From the NCBI GenBank assembly GCA_021828155.1, contig JAKAST010000004.1:1-47039 (forward strand): a DNA stretch of 47,039 nt, read 5' to 3'. Within the stretch, counting starts at the first letter, position 1. Each line of letters begins with the position of its first letter. Both the position numbers and the translations under genes were made by a program. The notes beneath the pieces are model-generated. The model searched no databases. It was given only the letters and a program-made list of their open reading frames with translations, and had not been told where the DNA came from. Source of the DNA: Microcaldota archaeon. GTDB lineage: Archaea > Micrarchaeota > Micrarchaeia > Micrarchaeales > Micrarchaeaceae. Positions 31,870 through 40,565 of this stretch are shown here, piece after piece.

Positions 31870-33393
31870 ATGGCAAAATCATACATAGATATAGTCAAGT
31901 ATATGGTAGAGGCAAGGTTCGAGATTTCCGGCTCTGTAGAAAAGCCCGACATAATAGGAGCGGTCTTCGGCCAGACTGAGGGCCTTCTGGGCAGCGACCT
32001 TGACCTGCGCGAGCTGCAGAAGAACGGGAAGATAGGACGCATAGAGATCGAGGCCGGCAGCTCCGGCAACAGAACCTACGGCAAGTTGCTCCTTCCCTCT
32101 TCGCTCGGCAGGGTCGAGACATGCATACTTGCTGCTGCTATAGAGTCTGTCGACAGGGTTGGTCCGTTCGACACCTCATTCAAGATAGAGAAGATCGAGG
32201 ATACCAGGAGCGAGAAGCGCACGAAGGTCATAAACCGCGCCAAGGAGCTAGTCAAGAACCTTCTCGAGACCGTGCTGCCAGACAGCAGGGAGATAAGCGA
32301 TCTTGTCGAAGCCGAGGTCAAGTCTGACACGGTGGTGATGTACGGCCCAGACAAGCTGCCCGCCGGCCCGGACGTGGATAAGAGCGACGACATAGTGATA
32401 GTTGAGGGCAGGGCAGATGTTGTGAACCTGCTCAAGAACGACGTTACGAACTGCGTCTCAATAGGCGGCGCCACGGGCACTGTGCCGAAGAGTGTGGTCG
32501 ACCTGTGCAGCAAGAAGGAGGTTACCGTATTCCTCGACGGTGACAGGGGCGGCGACATAATACTGCGCAGCCTGACAAATGTCGCAGAGATAGACTTCGT
32601 GGCCAGAGCACCCGACGGCAAGGAGGTGGAGGAGCTGACGCGCAAGGAGATCATAAAGTCCCTGAGATCGAGGGTGCCGTACGAGCAGTCCCGCAACCAC
32701 GGCCAGGACAGGCAACAGGGCCAGGGGCAGCACTTCAGGAACGACCGCAATACGCGCTTCGAGCAGCAGCATCAGACGCAGCACCCTGAGATGAGGCAGA
32801 CGCAGCAGGCGCAATACAGTGAGCAGCAGCCTGCCAGGCCGACAAGTGCTGTGCAGCGGACGCAGCAGGAGCAGCGCCCCGCGCAGCAGGTATACGAGGG
32901 CGTACCAAGCCCTTCTGAAATATCCAACAGGATGGAGAGGCGCACACCGGAGCACGAGGAGCAGCGGGAACGGCAAGCACCGCAGCGCTTTCAGGGCTCA
33001 GGCTCTTTGGGCATAACGCGCATAGGTGCAGAAAGGCCTGAGACTGGTGCAGAGATCGAGCATGTCGACTTCGGCCCGAAGCCGCAGAATGCAAGTGTGC
33101 AGCCGAATCCAGCACACATCGCGGCGCTTAACGAGCTCAAGAACACGCTCAGGGGCAGGCTGTATTCAAAGGAGGGGGCTATGATTTCTGAAATACCAAT
33201 AAGAGAGCTGATGCAGGCCGTCCAGGACACGAAGGATGCATACTCTATAGTATTCGACGGCATAGTCACCCAGAGACTGATAGAGCTAGCGTACGCGAAC
33301 GGGGTGCGCGAGGTGTACGGCACAAGGGCAAGCCAGATATCCAAGAAGTACCCCGATCTTCTCATCTATACAGGCGAACGCGGCGCCCTCTGA
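31870..33393 (+). CDS. dnaG: Archaeal DnaG primase-like protein
   Basis: TOPRIM protein found in archaeal replication and as an exosome subunit. The N-terminal DnaG_N-like domain occupies 1-165. The TOPRIM core has E179 (IVEGRADV) and the DGD motif at 223-225 (FLDGDRGGD). Residues about 272-342 are a low-complexity Gln/Arg/His linker, unusually long. The C-terminal conserved domain (about 400-507) ends in a DLLIYTGERG-type motif. GGGTG five bases before ATG 31870 decides the start over an in-frame ATG at 31747. Total 507 residues, long for the family. Confidence 0.9.
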   Translation: MAKSYIDIVKYMVEARFEISGSVEKPDIIGAVFGQTEGLLGSDLDLRELQKNGKIGRIEIEAGSSGNRTYGKLLLPSSLGRVETCILAAAIESVDRVGPFDTSFKIEKIEDTRSEKRTKVINRAKELVKNLLETVLPDSREISDLVEAEVKSDTVVMYGPDKLPAGPDVDKSDDIVIVEGRADVVNLLKNDVTNCVSIGGATGTVPKSVVDLCSKKEVTVFLDGDRGGDIILRSLTNVAEIDFVARAPDGKEVEELTRKEIIKSLRSRVPYEQSRNHGQDRQQGQGQHFRNDRNTRFEQQHQTQHPEMRQTQQAQYSEQQPARPTSAVQRTQQEQRPAQQVYEGVPSPSEISNRMERRTPEHEEQRERQAPQRFQGSGSLGITRIGAERPETGAEIEHVDFGPKPQNASVQPNPAHIAALNELKNTLRGRLYSKEGAMISEIPIRELMQAVQDTKDAYSIVFDGIVTQRLIELAYANGVREVYGTRASQISKKYPDLLIYTGERGAL

Positions 33394-33438
33394 ACGCGCC
33401 AGCGCCGCTTTTACGCCGGGTAGCCTCCAGCACCGCAA

Positions 33439-33449
33439 CATTTATAAGC
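33439..33449 (+). promoter_or_regulatory. TATA box of the PadR-exporter operon
   Basis: CATTTATAAGC-like element about 25 bp before the tandem operators; the predicted start falls at about 33469, inside the operator region. Confidence 0.5.
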
Positions 33450-33456
33450 CAGAATG

Positions 33457-33486
33457 GTTTAATTTTAAACTAGTTTAATTTTAAAC
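33457..33486. promoter_or_regulatory. Tandem palindromic operator upstream of padR
   Basis: Two exact 14-bp copies (33457-33470 and 33473-33486) of GTTTAA-TT-TTAAAC, separated by TA. Each copy is a 6-bp inverted repeat, and the centres are 16 bp apart. They span the predicted transcription start, so binding would block the operon. PadR autoregulation through such repeats is known in the family. Confidence 0.7.
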
Positions 33487-33495
33487 CATGATATC

Positions 33496-33888
33496 ATGGC
33501 CTATGGGAAAACTAGAGGGGCACTCGGAATGCGCGATGGCCTGATGGGCAGGGGGTTCATGGGCAAGGGCCTCAGGCAGTTCGTGATAAAAGCCGTACTG
33601 CTCGTGAAGATCAGCCGCAAGCGCACCTATTCGTACGAATTGATGAAAGAGCTCCTAGTAACTGTGAAGGCGCGCCACATCGATACCGACATGCTTAAAC
33701 TGAAGAACGAGGTCTACAACTCGATCGCGTCACTGGAGCGGGCTGGCTTCATAAGGTCTTCAACAGATTCAAGCTGGGGCAAGACACGGAAATACTACGT
33801 GCTCACGCCTAAGGGCAGGAGCGCACTGCGCACGATGCGCAAGACTATACACGACACAGTAAGGGGCATGAGTCAGATACTCAGATAG
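33496..33888 (+). CDS. PadR-family transcriptional regulator
   Basis: A 130-residue winged-helix repressor. A Gly/Met/Arg-rich N-terminal tail (1-25) precedes the PadR domain: LVKISRKRTYSYELMKELL, a helix with VYNSIASLERAGFI and a wing KTRKYYVLTPKG. The C-terminal dimerisation helix is short. PadR proteins typically repress an adjacent multidrug ABC or MFS exporter and release DNA on ligand binding. Here it is the first gene of a four-gene unit with an ABC exporter, behind two operator copies. Confidence 0.85.
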   Translation: MAYGKTRGALGMRDGLMGRGFMGKGLRQFVIKAVLLVKISRKRTYSYELMKELLVTVKARHIDTDMLKLKNEVYNSIASLERAGFIRSSTDSSWGKTRKYYVLTPKGRSALRTMRKTIHDTVRGMSQILR

Positions 33889-33895
33889 CGATAGC

Positions 33896-34891
33896 ATGGC
33901 CAACATAGTAGAAATAAGCAGTGTTGTCAAGAAGTTCGGCGACTTTACTGCAGTGGACCATGTTTCGATATCGGTGAAAGAAGGCGAGATATACGGAATT
34001 CTTGGTCCGAACGGCGCCGGCAAGACCACCACCATAAACATGCTGCTCGGTATACTGCCCATAACATCAGGCGCTATACACATAGCTGGCCTTGACATAG
34101 CGAAGAACCCCGAAAAGGTGAAGCAGCTCATTGGCATGATGACCCAGGAGACTGTTGTTGAGACCGACCTCACGGCGAGGCAGAACCTTGAGATATTCGC
34201 TGCGCTGTACCATATAAGCGAACCGCTCAGAAGCAGGCGCGTGGCAGAGGCGCTGAAGGAAGCCGAGCTGGAGAAGTTTGCCGAAGTCAAGGCGGGCACG
34301 TTCTCGGGCGGCATGCAGCGCAGGCTTGAGCTCGTCAAGTCCATGATACAGGATCCCAAACTGCTGATACTGGACGAGCCCACCACCGGCCTGGACGTCC
34401 AGAACAGGCTCAGCATGTGGGAGCGCATACGCGCCCTGAACGCATCAGGCGTCACCATAATCCTGACTACGCAGTACCTAGAGGAGGCCGACGCGCTATG
34501 CGACCGCATAGCCATAATCGACCATGGGGTGGTAAAAGCTATAGGCACCCCATCCGAGCTCAAAAGCATGGTCAGCAAGGGCAACATACTAGAGATAACG
34601 TTGAAGCTTTCCGATGCGGAGAAGGCATACCGTGCGCTGAAGGGCAGACTCAAGATACCACTCGAAATCAGGGGCGACCGCATACTCGGCAGCCTGGAGA
34701 AGGCAGATTCAAGCGCCATAAGCAATGCCATCTCGATACTAGAGCGGGAACACATACAGCCCCTTGCGATAGGCACGCACCTGCCGACCATGAACGACGT
34801 ATTCGTAAAGCTCACCGGTTCGGCGCTGCGCGACACTACAGGCGAGCAGACGAGCAGCATGATAAAGATGAGGCACGGTATTCCGAGGTAG
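33896..34891 (+). CDS. ABC exporter ATP-binding protein (DrrA type)
   Basis: Cytoplasmic ATPase of an ABC-2 exporter, 331 residues. Walker A is GPNGAGKTT, the signature is FSGGMQRR, Walker B is LLILDEPTTGLD and the switch histidine is replaced by TTQYLEEAD, a Gln in the position seen in other drug-export ATPases. The C-terminal DUF4162-like extension (about 230-310) is typical of DrrA. It lies 7 bp after padR and 4 bp before the permease, so the complex is made from one mRNA. Confidence 0.92.
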   Translation: MANIVEISSVVKKFGDFTAVDHVSISVKEGEIYGILGPNGAGKTTTINMLLGILPITSGAIHIAGLDIAKNPEKVKQLIGMMTQETVVETDLTARQNLEIFAALYHISEPLRSRRVAEALKEAELEKFAEVKAGTFSGGMQRRLELVKSMIQDPKLLILDEPTTGLDVQNRLSMWERIRALNASGVTIILTTQYLEEADALCDRIAIIDHGVVKAIGTPSELKSMVSKGNILEITLKLSDAEKAYRALKGRLKIPLEIRGDRILGSLEKADSSAISNAISILEREHIQPLAIGTHLPTMNDVFVKLTGSALRDTTGEQTSSMIKMRHGIPR

Positions 34892-34895
34892 TTGC

Positions 34896-36020
34896 ATGAG
34901 CTTCCTGGGCGACACATTAACTCTCTACAAAAGGGAGATGCTGATATTCACTAGCAGGCTTAGGACAAACGTGATACGCTCAATAATGTTCCCGCTAATC
35001 CTGATACTGCTGCTCGGCAACATAGGCAACAGCTTCCAGCACGTGCCTATAGCTGTTGTGAACTACGCCAACAACCCCGCCGCAACATCTTTCATAAGCG
35101 CATTGCAGGCGCAGAACACGCTGTCTATCATAGATGTAGCGCCGCAGGACGTAGCCCTGGCCGACGTCGCAAACAACAACGCGGTGCTGGCCGTAGTGAT
35201 ACTGCCGGGCTTTCCTGGGCATCCTGGTGCCCCGCCGGCAATAGACCTGTACTACAGCAACACGCAGGTTACAGAATCGGAGACCGCCCTTCAGGCTGTC
35301 GAGTCAGTCGCATCATCTTATGGCGCCTCGATAAACGGCGATCCGCCTTCTGCCGTATCCCCCTCGCAGCTATCAAGCACATTCTCGCTGCTGCCCCTGG
35401 CAGGCGCCACGAGCACCTATAAGACATTCCTGATCGGAGGCATAATAATCATGGTAGCAGCATTCGGCGCGATGTTCGGCGGCGGAATGTCAATAATAAC
35501 AGACCGCTCGCTCGGCAACCTAAAGGCTTTCCTGATAACACCGATAAACAAGAATGCCATAGTGCTGAGCAAGATACTCTCCGGCACAACGCAGTCAATA
35601 TTCTCAGGATTCCTGGCCCTTGGCATAGGACTACTGGCCGGCGCTGGCGTTGCTATGGGCATAGTGGGCCTTGCATGGATAGTCCTGATAGTGCTGCTGC
35701 TCTCGCTTGGGTTCTCCGCGATGACCGTGGCTATAGCATCGAGGACCTCCAGGCCTGAGATATATGCGATATTCGCCCAGACAATAACCCTGCCCCTCTG
35801 GTTCCTTTCCGGGGCATTCTTCCCGACATCGTCGCTCCCATCATGGATATACCCGCTCAGCGTGGTCAATCCGCTCACATATGCAGCGAACGGCGTGCGC
35901 GACGTGATGATGGCGGGCGTGTACCCGCTAGCATCCGCAGCGCTGGACCTCTCGATAGTCGTGGCGTTCAGCCTTGTGATGATAATAATTGCATTCAGGA
36001 CTTTCAAGAGGACGATATAA
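34896..36020 (+). CDS. ABC-2 type permease
   Basis: Membrane subunit of the exporter, 374 residues. One N-terminal helix (about 28-47) is followed by a large extracytoplasmic domain (about 50-165) and five C-terminal helices, as in YhgE/DrrB-like ABC2_membrane_3 proteins. The ITDRSLGNLKAFLITPINK segment, between the second and third helices, is the coupling region. The substrate is unknown; neighbours suggest export of a toxic hydrophobic compound or of a surface component. Its stop TAA overlaps the next ATG (TAATG). Confidence 0.9.
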   Translation: MSFLGDTLTLYKREMLIFTSRLRTNVIRSIMFPLILILLLGNIGNSFQHVPIAVVNYANNPAATSFISALQAQNTLSIIDVAPQDVALADVANNNAVLAVVILPGFPGHPGAPPAIDLYYSNTQVTESETALQAVESVASSYGASINGDPPSAVSPSQLSSTFSLLPLAGATSTYKTFLIGGIIIMVAAFGAMFGGGMSIITDRSLGNLKAFLITPINKNAIVLSKILSGTTQSIFSGFLALGIGLLAGAGVAMGIVGLAWIVLIVLLLSLGFSAMTVAIASRTSRPEIYAIFAQTITLPLWFLSGAFFPTSSLPSWIYPLSVVNPLTYAANGVRDVMMAGVYPLASAALDLSIVVAFSLVMIIIAFRTFKRTI

Positions 36021-37684
36021 TGATCAGCAAAAAGATGAAAGGCGAGAAAATGAGATATGAAGCAATGGCAATTGGTATGGCGGCTCTTCTGCTGCTCTGG
36101 ACAGCTGGCGCGGCAAGCGCGCAGTCTGCAAGCTACGTTTCAGGTGCGCTGAGCCTCGCAAACCTTGTGGTGAGCCCTCAGCCAGTCGTAGCGGGTTCCA
36201 ACGTCACAGTGCAGTTCCAGCTCTACAACGACTATTCGAACTCGCTGCAGAACGTTAACCTTCAGCTTGAGGCCCAAAATCCAATAATAAATGTCTCACC
36301 ATCGCATACCTACATTACTGACAGCATAGGACAGGGGCTGTTCGGCAGCATAGGCTACAGCATATTCACGTACACGTTCCACATACCATCCTCGCTGCCC
36401 GCAGGCCTATACACTATAGATGTCATAGCGACATACGAATCCTCGGCTCCGTCGGCAACCGGCATAACGTCAAACAACGAGCCAGGCGAGTCCGAAATGC
36501 CTATATACATCTACGTCTACGGCACGCCTAGCATATCAGTTACAGCTACGCCCTCTCCGCAGATAACACCGGGCGCCACCTCGCTGCTCGCTTTGACTGT
36601 AGAGAACAGCGGCACGGACACCGCCAGGAACGTCAACATAACACTCCAAAGCCATGACGGGCTTGAGGTTGCAGGCTCGAGCAGGATAAGCCTCGGCTCC
36701 TTGGCGCAGGGAACCCCGGAACAGGCGAGCACCTCTGTATACGCGTTCGCCAACATAAGCGCTGGGATGCACTACCTGCCGCTCAGCATAACGTACTCCG
36801 CTCCGGACGGCATGCAGTACGTGCAGAACGTCAGCCTGCCCGTCAGCGTGACCGTGCCTGAACCTGACATTGTTATAAGCATGGCCGGCTCGGAACCTGA
36901 GCAGCTCTATGCAGGCTCCAACGCCAGCCTTACGCTTCTTGTGCAGAACATAGGCGACGGAACAGCCAAGAACGTGACCATCAATGTTGAGTCAGGCAGG
37001 TACCTGATAGCAGAGGGCGCCGCCTCGACATTCTTCATAGGCTCGCTGGCTCCAGGCGCAACAACTACTGAGAGCGCATTCGTAAGTGCAAACAGGACTT
37101 CTGGCAGCGCACCATACTACCTGCCGGTCAATGTCTCATACCAGAACGGCGATTACTCATCTAAGCAATCATCGATGCAGTACGTGCCTGTGAACATGCA
37201 GAACGCTGCGATATTCAACATAACCTCTGTGACAGATTCGCTTTCGCCCGGCGTTTCGTATGCGCCTGTGACCTTCACAGTAAGGAATACGGGCTCGGAG
37301 ACCGCGCAGTCACTCACGCTGAGCCTGCAGTCAATATATCCAATAACCGTGATAAACTCGAACAACTACGTTAATAATCTAGCTCCAGGGCAGGAGGCCA
37401 ATGTGACATTCTACGTCAGCGCAGACTCGCGCGGAAAGCCCGGCGAGTACCCTGTTACGATATATGAGCAGTGGCGCCAGCCGAACGGTGCCGCTAACCA
37501 GCAGTACTCCTCATCAAACGGCTATTATGTCACAGTTGGTTCGGGCTCCGGAACCAGCTCCAATGCTGTAGAATCTTATATCACATATGCAGTGGTCGCG
37601 GTCATAGTGATCATTGCGATAGCAATGGTGCTACGCCGCAGGCGTGCAGGCAAAGGTGCGAAGCCTAAGAAGGCGAAGGAGTAG
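36020..37684 (+). CDS. CARDB/NEW3-type surface protein of the exporter operon
   Basis: A 554-residue secreted membrane-anchored protein. A signal-like hydrophobic segment ends in GAASAQSA (about 15-36). Three or four repeated beta-sandwich units follow, each with an LSLGSLAQG- or NNLAPGQ-type turn and NVT/NIT sequons, as in CARDB/NEW3 (COG1361-like) domains. A single membrane helix (about 515-535) and a basic tail (RRRRAGKGAKPKKAKE) close it. Such proteins are often encoded with ABC-2 exporters in archaea and may act as an extracellular adaptor. One-base overlap with the permease. Confidence 0.8.
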   Translation: MISKKMKGEKMRYEAMAIGMAALLLLWTAGAASAQSASYVSGALSLANLVVSPQPVVAGSNVTVQFQLYNDYSNSLQNVNLQLEAQNPIINVSPSHTYITDSIGQGLFGSIGYSIFTYTFHIPSSLPAGLYTIDVIATYESSAPSATGITSNNEPGESEMPIYIYVYGTPSISVTATPSPQITPGATSLLALTVENSGTDTARNVNITLQSHDGLEVAGSSRISLGSLAQGTPEQASTSVYAFANISAGMHYLPLSITYSAPDGMQYVQNVSLPVSVTVPEPDIVISMAGSEPEQLYAGSNASLTLLVQNIGDGTAKNVTINVESGRYLIAEGAASTFFIGSLAPGATTTESAFVSANRTSGSAPYYLPVNVSYQNGDYSSKQSSMQYVPVNMQNAAIFNITSVTDSLSPGVSYAPVTFTVRNTGSETAQSLTLSLQSIYPITVINSNNYVNNLAPGQEANVTFYVSADSRGKPGEYPVTIYEQWRQPNGAANQQYSSSNGYYVTVGSGSGTSSNAVESYITYAVVAVIVIIAIAMVLRRRRAGKGAKPKKAKE

Positions 37685-37718
37685 CAGGAGTAGCGGGCCG
37701 TAGCAACTAAAGAGCCAA

Positions 37719-37736
37719 CGCCTGCTGCGCAGGGCG
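37719..37736 (+). terminator. Possible hairpin after the exporter operon
   Basis: CCTGC and GCAGG around a 3-base loop, with weak outer pairing, about 35 bp beyond the stop. Weak evidence; no T-run follows. Confidence 0.25.
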
Positions 37737-37884
37737 CTAGCAGTCAGTACTATCTGACACAAGTCTGTATCTAGAAATCAGATTGCAAGGCATTTGGCTG
37801 CCTCAAGCAGAATACCCGACTATGATGCCCAGCTCAGTCCATAAGTTTATAGACTTATAACCAAGGAATATATTGGGGATTGAA

Positions 37885-38808
37885 GTGAACGCAGGTGTGA
37901 TGAACCTATTGGACCCCGTGCTCAAGAAGTACAACGTGCCCGAGTGGCTGAAGCCGTACTTATACGAGTACGCGCGCAAGGACCCACTCAACGCGATCAA
38001 GCGCGCTACAAGCTTCATAGACGTGAAGAGGAAGAAGGGCGTGGTTACGAGCAGCTACATCAAGCTGCCCAACAACATCACCTTCAAGACCGAGAGCGTT
38101 GTGCACATACTGAGCCTCTTTTTCTACGGCGAGGAGGAGGCAGCCAAGATATCGAAGGAGTGGGCAGTGGGGCACGACATGCCAAGCAGAGATTATGCCG
38201 AGCAGTTCAGCGGCATGGTCGAGATGTACGAGAAGCATCTGCGCGCCATAAAGAATCTGCTAAGTGGGATGGGCTACAAGCCAACCGAACCCACCAATGA
38301 GGTGCGGGATGTATTCGCCTACATGCGCACCATAGAGGGCTGGCCGGAGCGTATGGTTGCTGCAAACATACTGCTCAAGCAGTCATACGGCGCAGCTTTC
38401 GGCTCCACATTCTACAAGACCTTCTACTTCGTGATGCCGGAGTTCATGCGCTCGTTCGGCAAGGTGTTCAATGATACGAACGACATAGCAGTTCGCGGCG
38501 CGGAGCTTGCCGCCGCAGCTGTCAAGTCAAAAGCTGTTCCCGACGCGCGCCTGGTGGAGCTTGCGGAGGGCATGCTCTCAAGGGTCGCGCGCTCCATAGA
38601 CGCTGAAATGCCGATGGCCACGGCCGCCGGCATAAGGAACGAGGCGGAGCTGCTGCGCAGGCTGGCGATAGCGTATCCGCTGCACACCCTTAAGGAGCTA
38701 GGCGTGGGCCTCGACATGGAAAAGGAAGAGCGTGCCATATCCGCGATGCTTGGCAAGCCCAGCGCATCCAAGCATGCAGCAAAGCGCAGCGCGCACGGCA
38801 AGGGTTAA
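37885..38808 (+). CDS. Uncharacterised helical (possibly ferritin-like) protein
   Basis: A 307-residue, mostly helical soluble protein that I cannot name. A helix with EMYEKHLRAIKNLL carries an E-x2-E-K-H pattern, and a later GWPERMVAANILLKQSYGAAFG segment resembles helices of ferritin-like diiron proteins, so a metal-binding four-helix bundle is conceivable but unproven. The C-terminus is basic. Starts are ambiguous: GTG 37885 with GGGGAT upstream is preferred to TTG 37873 or ATG 37900. A TATA-like AGTTTATAG lies at about 37842-37850. Confidence 0.5.
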   Translation: MNAGVMNLLDPVLKKYNVPEWLKPYLYEYARKDPLNAIKRATSFIDVKRKKGVVTSSYIKLPNNITFKTESVVHILSLFFYGEEEAAKISKEWAVGHDMPSRDYAEQFSGMVEMYEKHLRAIKNLLSGMGYKPTEPTNEVRDVFAYMRTIEGWPERMVAANILLKQSYGAAFGSTFYKTFYFVMPEFMRSFGKVFNDTNDIAVRGAELAAAAVKSKAVPDARLVELAEGMLSRVARSIDAEMPMATAAGIRNEAELLRRLAIAYPLHTLKELGVGLDMEKEERAISAMLGKPSASKHAAKRSAHGKG

Positions 38809-38869
38809 ATATGTTACCGCAAAATCCCTCTTGCAAACGCCTCAGAAGCAGAACTAAACGGGTGATACT

Positions 38870-39172
38870 ATGGACGAAAACACACAAATCGCAGGAACGC
38901 AGGAAAAGGAAAGCATCGTGTACATAGGCAAGAAGCCGGCAATGAACTACGTGCTCGCGGTGGTGACGCAGTTCAACAGCGGGGTACCAACCGTAACTAT
39001 AAAGGCGCGCGGGAACGCGATCTCAAGGGCTGTCGACGTCAAAGAGATAGTCATAAACAAGTTCCTTCCCAACGTGAAGGAGCGCGGCATAACGACATCG
39101 TCCGAGGAGCTGACTAACGAGGACGGCACCAGGTCGAAGGTGAGCGCCATACAGATAGTCCTCTCAAAGTGA
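38870..39172 (+). CDS. albA: Alba chromatin/RNA-binding protein
   Basis: A small basic archaeal chromatin protein that also binds RNA, about 100 residues. The signature [17 protein letters not shown] includes the DNA-contacting lysines, and [16 protein letters not shown] forms the central helix. An extra N-terminal stretch (first 14 residues, acidic/polar) is lineage-specific. ATG 38870 is preceded by GGGTGAT. A TATA-like GGTTAAATATG lies at about 38803-38813, inside the end of the previous gene. Confidence 0.93.
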   Translation: MDENTQIAGTQEKESIVYIGKKPAMNYVLAVVTQFNSGVPTVTIKARGNAISRAVDVKEIVINKFLPNVKERGITTSSEELTNEDGTRSKVSAIQIVLSK

Positions 39173-39191
39173 AAGTACATTTTTCTTTTCG

Positions 39192-39227
39192 GCATCGGCC
39201 TGTGCGCCGATGCAGGCAAGTTTTTAA
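39192..39227 (+). terminator. Perfect 8-bp hairpin plus T-run after alba
   Basis: GCATCGGC and GCCGATGC (39192-39199, 39206-39213) with a 6-base loop, followed by GTTTTT. A T-rich stretch also lies just before it. The following T-run overlaps the TATA-like region of aspS. Confidence 0.6.
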
Positions 39228-39266
39228 TATGGAGCTACTTATTAGATTCCAGGCGCTCCAACGCCA

Positions 39267-40565
39267 ATGATCCTCATGATGCGCACAAACTTCGTAGGGG
39301 AGCTGAACAGCACCATGGACGGCAAGGAGGTTACTCTGGCCGGCTGGGTCCATGAGGTGCGCGAGCTCGGCAAACTCACATTTCTTCTTCTGAGGGATAG
39401 CACCGGCATAGCACAGGTAATAGCGAAGAGGGGCGAAACGGACGAGGCGCTCATCAAGCGCATGTCGCTGCCCAAAGAGAGCGTGATAGTTGTGAGGGGC
39501 ACTGTGCGCGCGAGCAAGGAGGCGCGCGCGGGCTTTGAGATAGTGCCGAATAGCATAGAGAACGTGAACCCGCTTTCGGCCGGCATACCGTTCGAGGTTA
39601 CCGGCAAGGTGCCCGCAGAGCTTGACGTGCGCCTTAACAACCGGCACATAGACCTCAGGCGCATACCAACTGCCTCTGTGTTCAGGATAGAGTCCACAAT
39701 ACTGTCTGCATTCAGGGACACATTCATTGGCAAGGGCTTCACAGAGATACGCACCCCATCCATAGTGGCGGAGGCAACGGAAGGTGGCACGGACCTGTTC
39801 CCGGTGCAGTACTTCGAGAGCAAGGCATACCTGGCGCAGTCGCCGCAGCTCTACAAGCAGCTCGCCATCATAGGCGGGTTAGACCACGTCTTCATAGTGA
39901 CGCCGGTCTTCAGGGCCGAGAAGTCCAATGACGTCTACCACCTTAACGAATCAACGCAGATGGATATAGAGGTCAGCTTCGCTGACCACAACGATGTAAT
40001 AGCATTGCTGGGCGAAACCGCGGTCAACATGGTCAAGTCGGTAATCGCAAAGAACAAGAAAGAGCTGGACAACCTTGGGGTGAAGCTGCAGGTTCCGAAG
40101 CCCATAACTATAACGTATACCGATGCGGTCGACAGGCTTAGCTCGTCAGGCCACACGATAAAGCCCGGAGAAGATTTCACGCGCGAGCACGAGCGCGCAA
40201 TAGGCGAGCTTTTCGGCGAGGCGGTCATAGTGAAGGAGTACCCGACTGCACTGCGCGCATTCTACTCCAGGCCAAACGACGATAACCCAGAGCTGTCGAA
40301 CAGCTTCGACCTGATATACAAGGGCATGGAGGTGTGCAGCGGCGCGCAGAGGATCCACACGCCTGAGATGCTCATTGCTGCAATAAAGCGCAAGGGCCTC
40401 GACCCAAAGGGCTTCGAGTTCTACATAAACGCCTTCAGGTGCGGGGCACCGCCACATGCTGGCTGGAGCATAGGGCTCGAGCGCATGGCGATGCAGATAA
40501 CTGGCTCGCAGAACATACGCGAGGCCTCGATGTTCCCGAGGGACAGGAAGAGGCTCACGCCATGA
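39267..40565 (+). CDS. aspS: Aspartyl-tRNA synthetase
   Basis: Class IIb synthetase of 432 residues. An N-terminal OB-fold anticodon domain (LAGWVHEVRELGKLTFLLLR) leads to the catalytic core, with motif 2 FRAEKSNDVYHLNEST and motif 3 GWSIGLERMAMQITG; it ends with the family's FPRDRKRLTP. Whether it is Asp-specific or also charges tRNA-Asn cannot be read safely by eye. A TATA-like GTTTTTAATATGG (about 39219-39231) precedes it. Its last 11 bases overlap the end of aIF2-gamma on the other strand. Confidence 0.94.
   Translation: MILMMRTNFVGELNSTMDGKEVTLAGWVHEVRELGKLTFLLLRDSTGIAQVIAKRGETDEALIKRMSLPKESVIVVRGTVRASKEARAGFEIVPNSIENVNPLSAGIPFEVTGKVPAELDVRLNNRHIDLRRIPTASVFRIESTILSAFRDTFIGKGFTEIRTPSIVAEATEGGTDLFPVQYFESKAYLAQSPQLYKQLAIIGGLDHVFIVTPVFRAEKSNDVYHLNESTQMDIEVSFADHNDVIALLGETAVNMVKSVIAKNKKELDNLGVKLQVPKPITITYTDAVDRLSSSGHTIKPGEDFTREHERAIGELFGEAVIVKEYPTALRAFYSRPNDDNPELSNSFDLIYKGMEVCSGAQRIHTPEMLIAAIKRKGLDPKGFEFYINAFRCGAPPHAGWSIGLERMAMQITGSQNIREASMFPRDRKRLTP

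Noticed and set aside
32690-32900. CAG-rich stretch as a DNA repeat array
   Set aside because: It lies in frame within dnaG, the codons are mixed and the flanking domains are intact, so it is a coding low-complexity linker rather than a separate repeat element.
35843-36019. Upstream extension of the CARDB protein frame
   Set aside because: It overlaps the permease gene in another frame; the TAATG junction and the signal peptide place the start at 36020.
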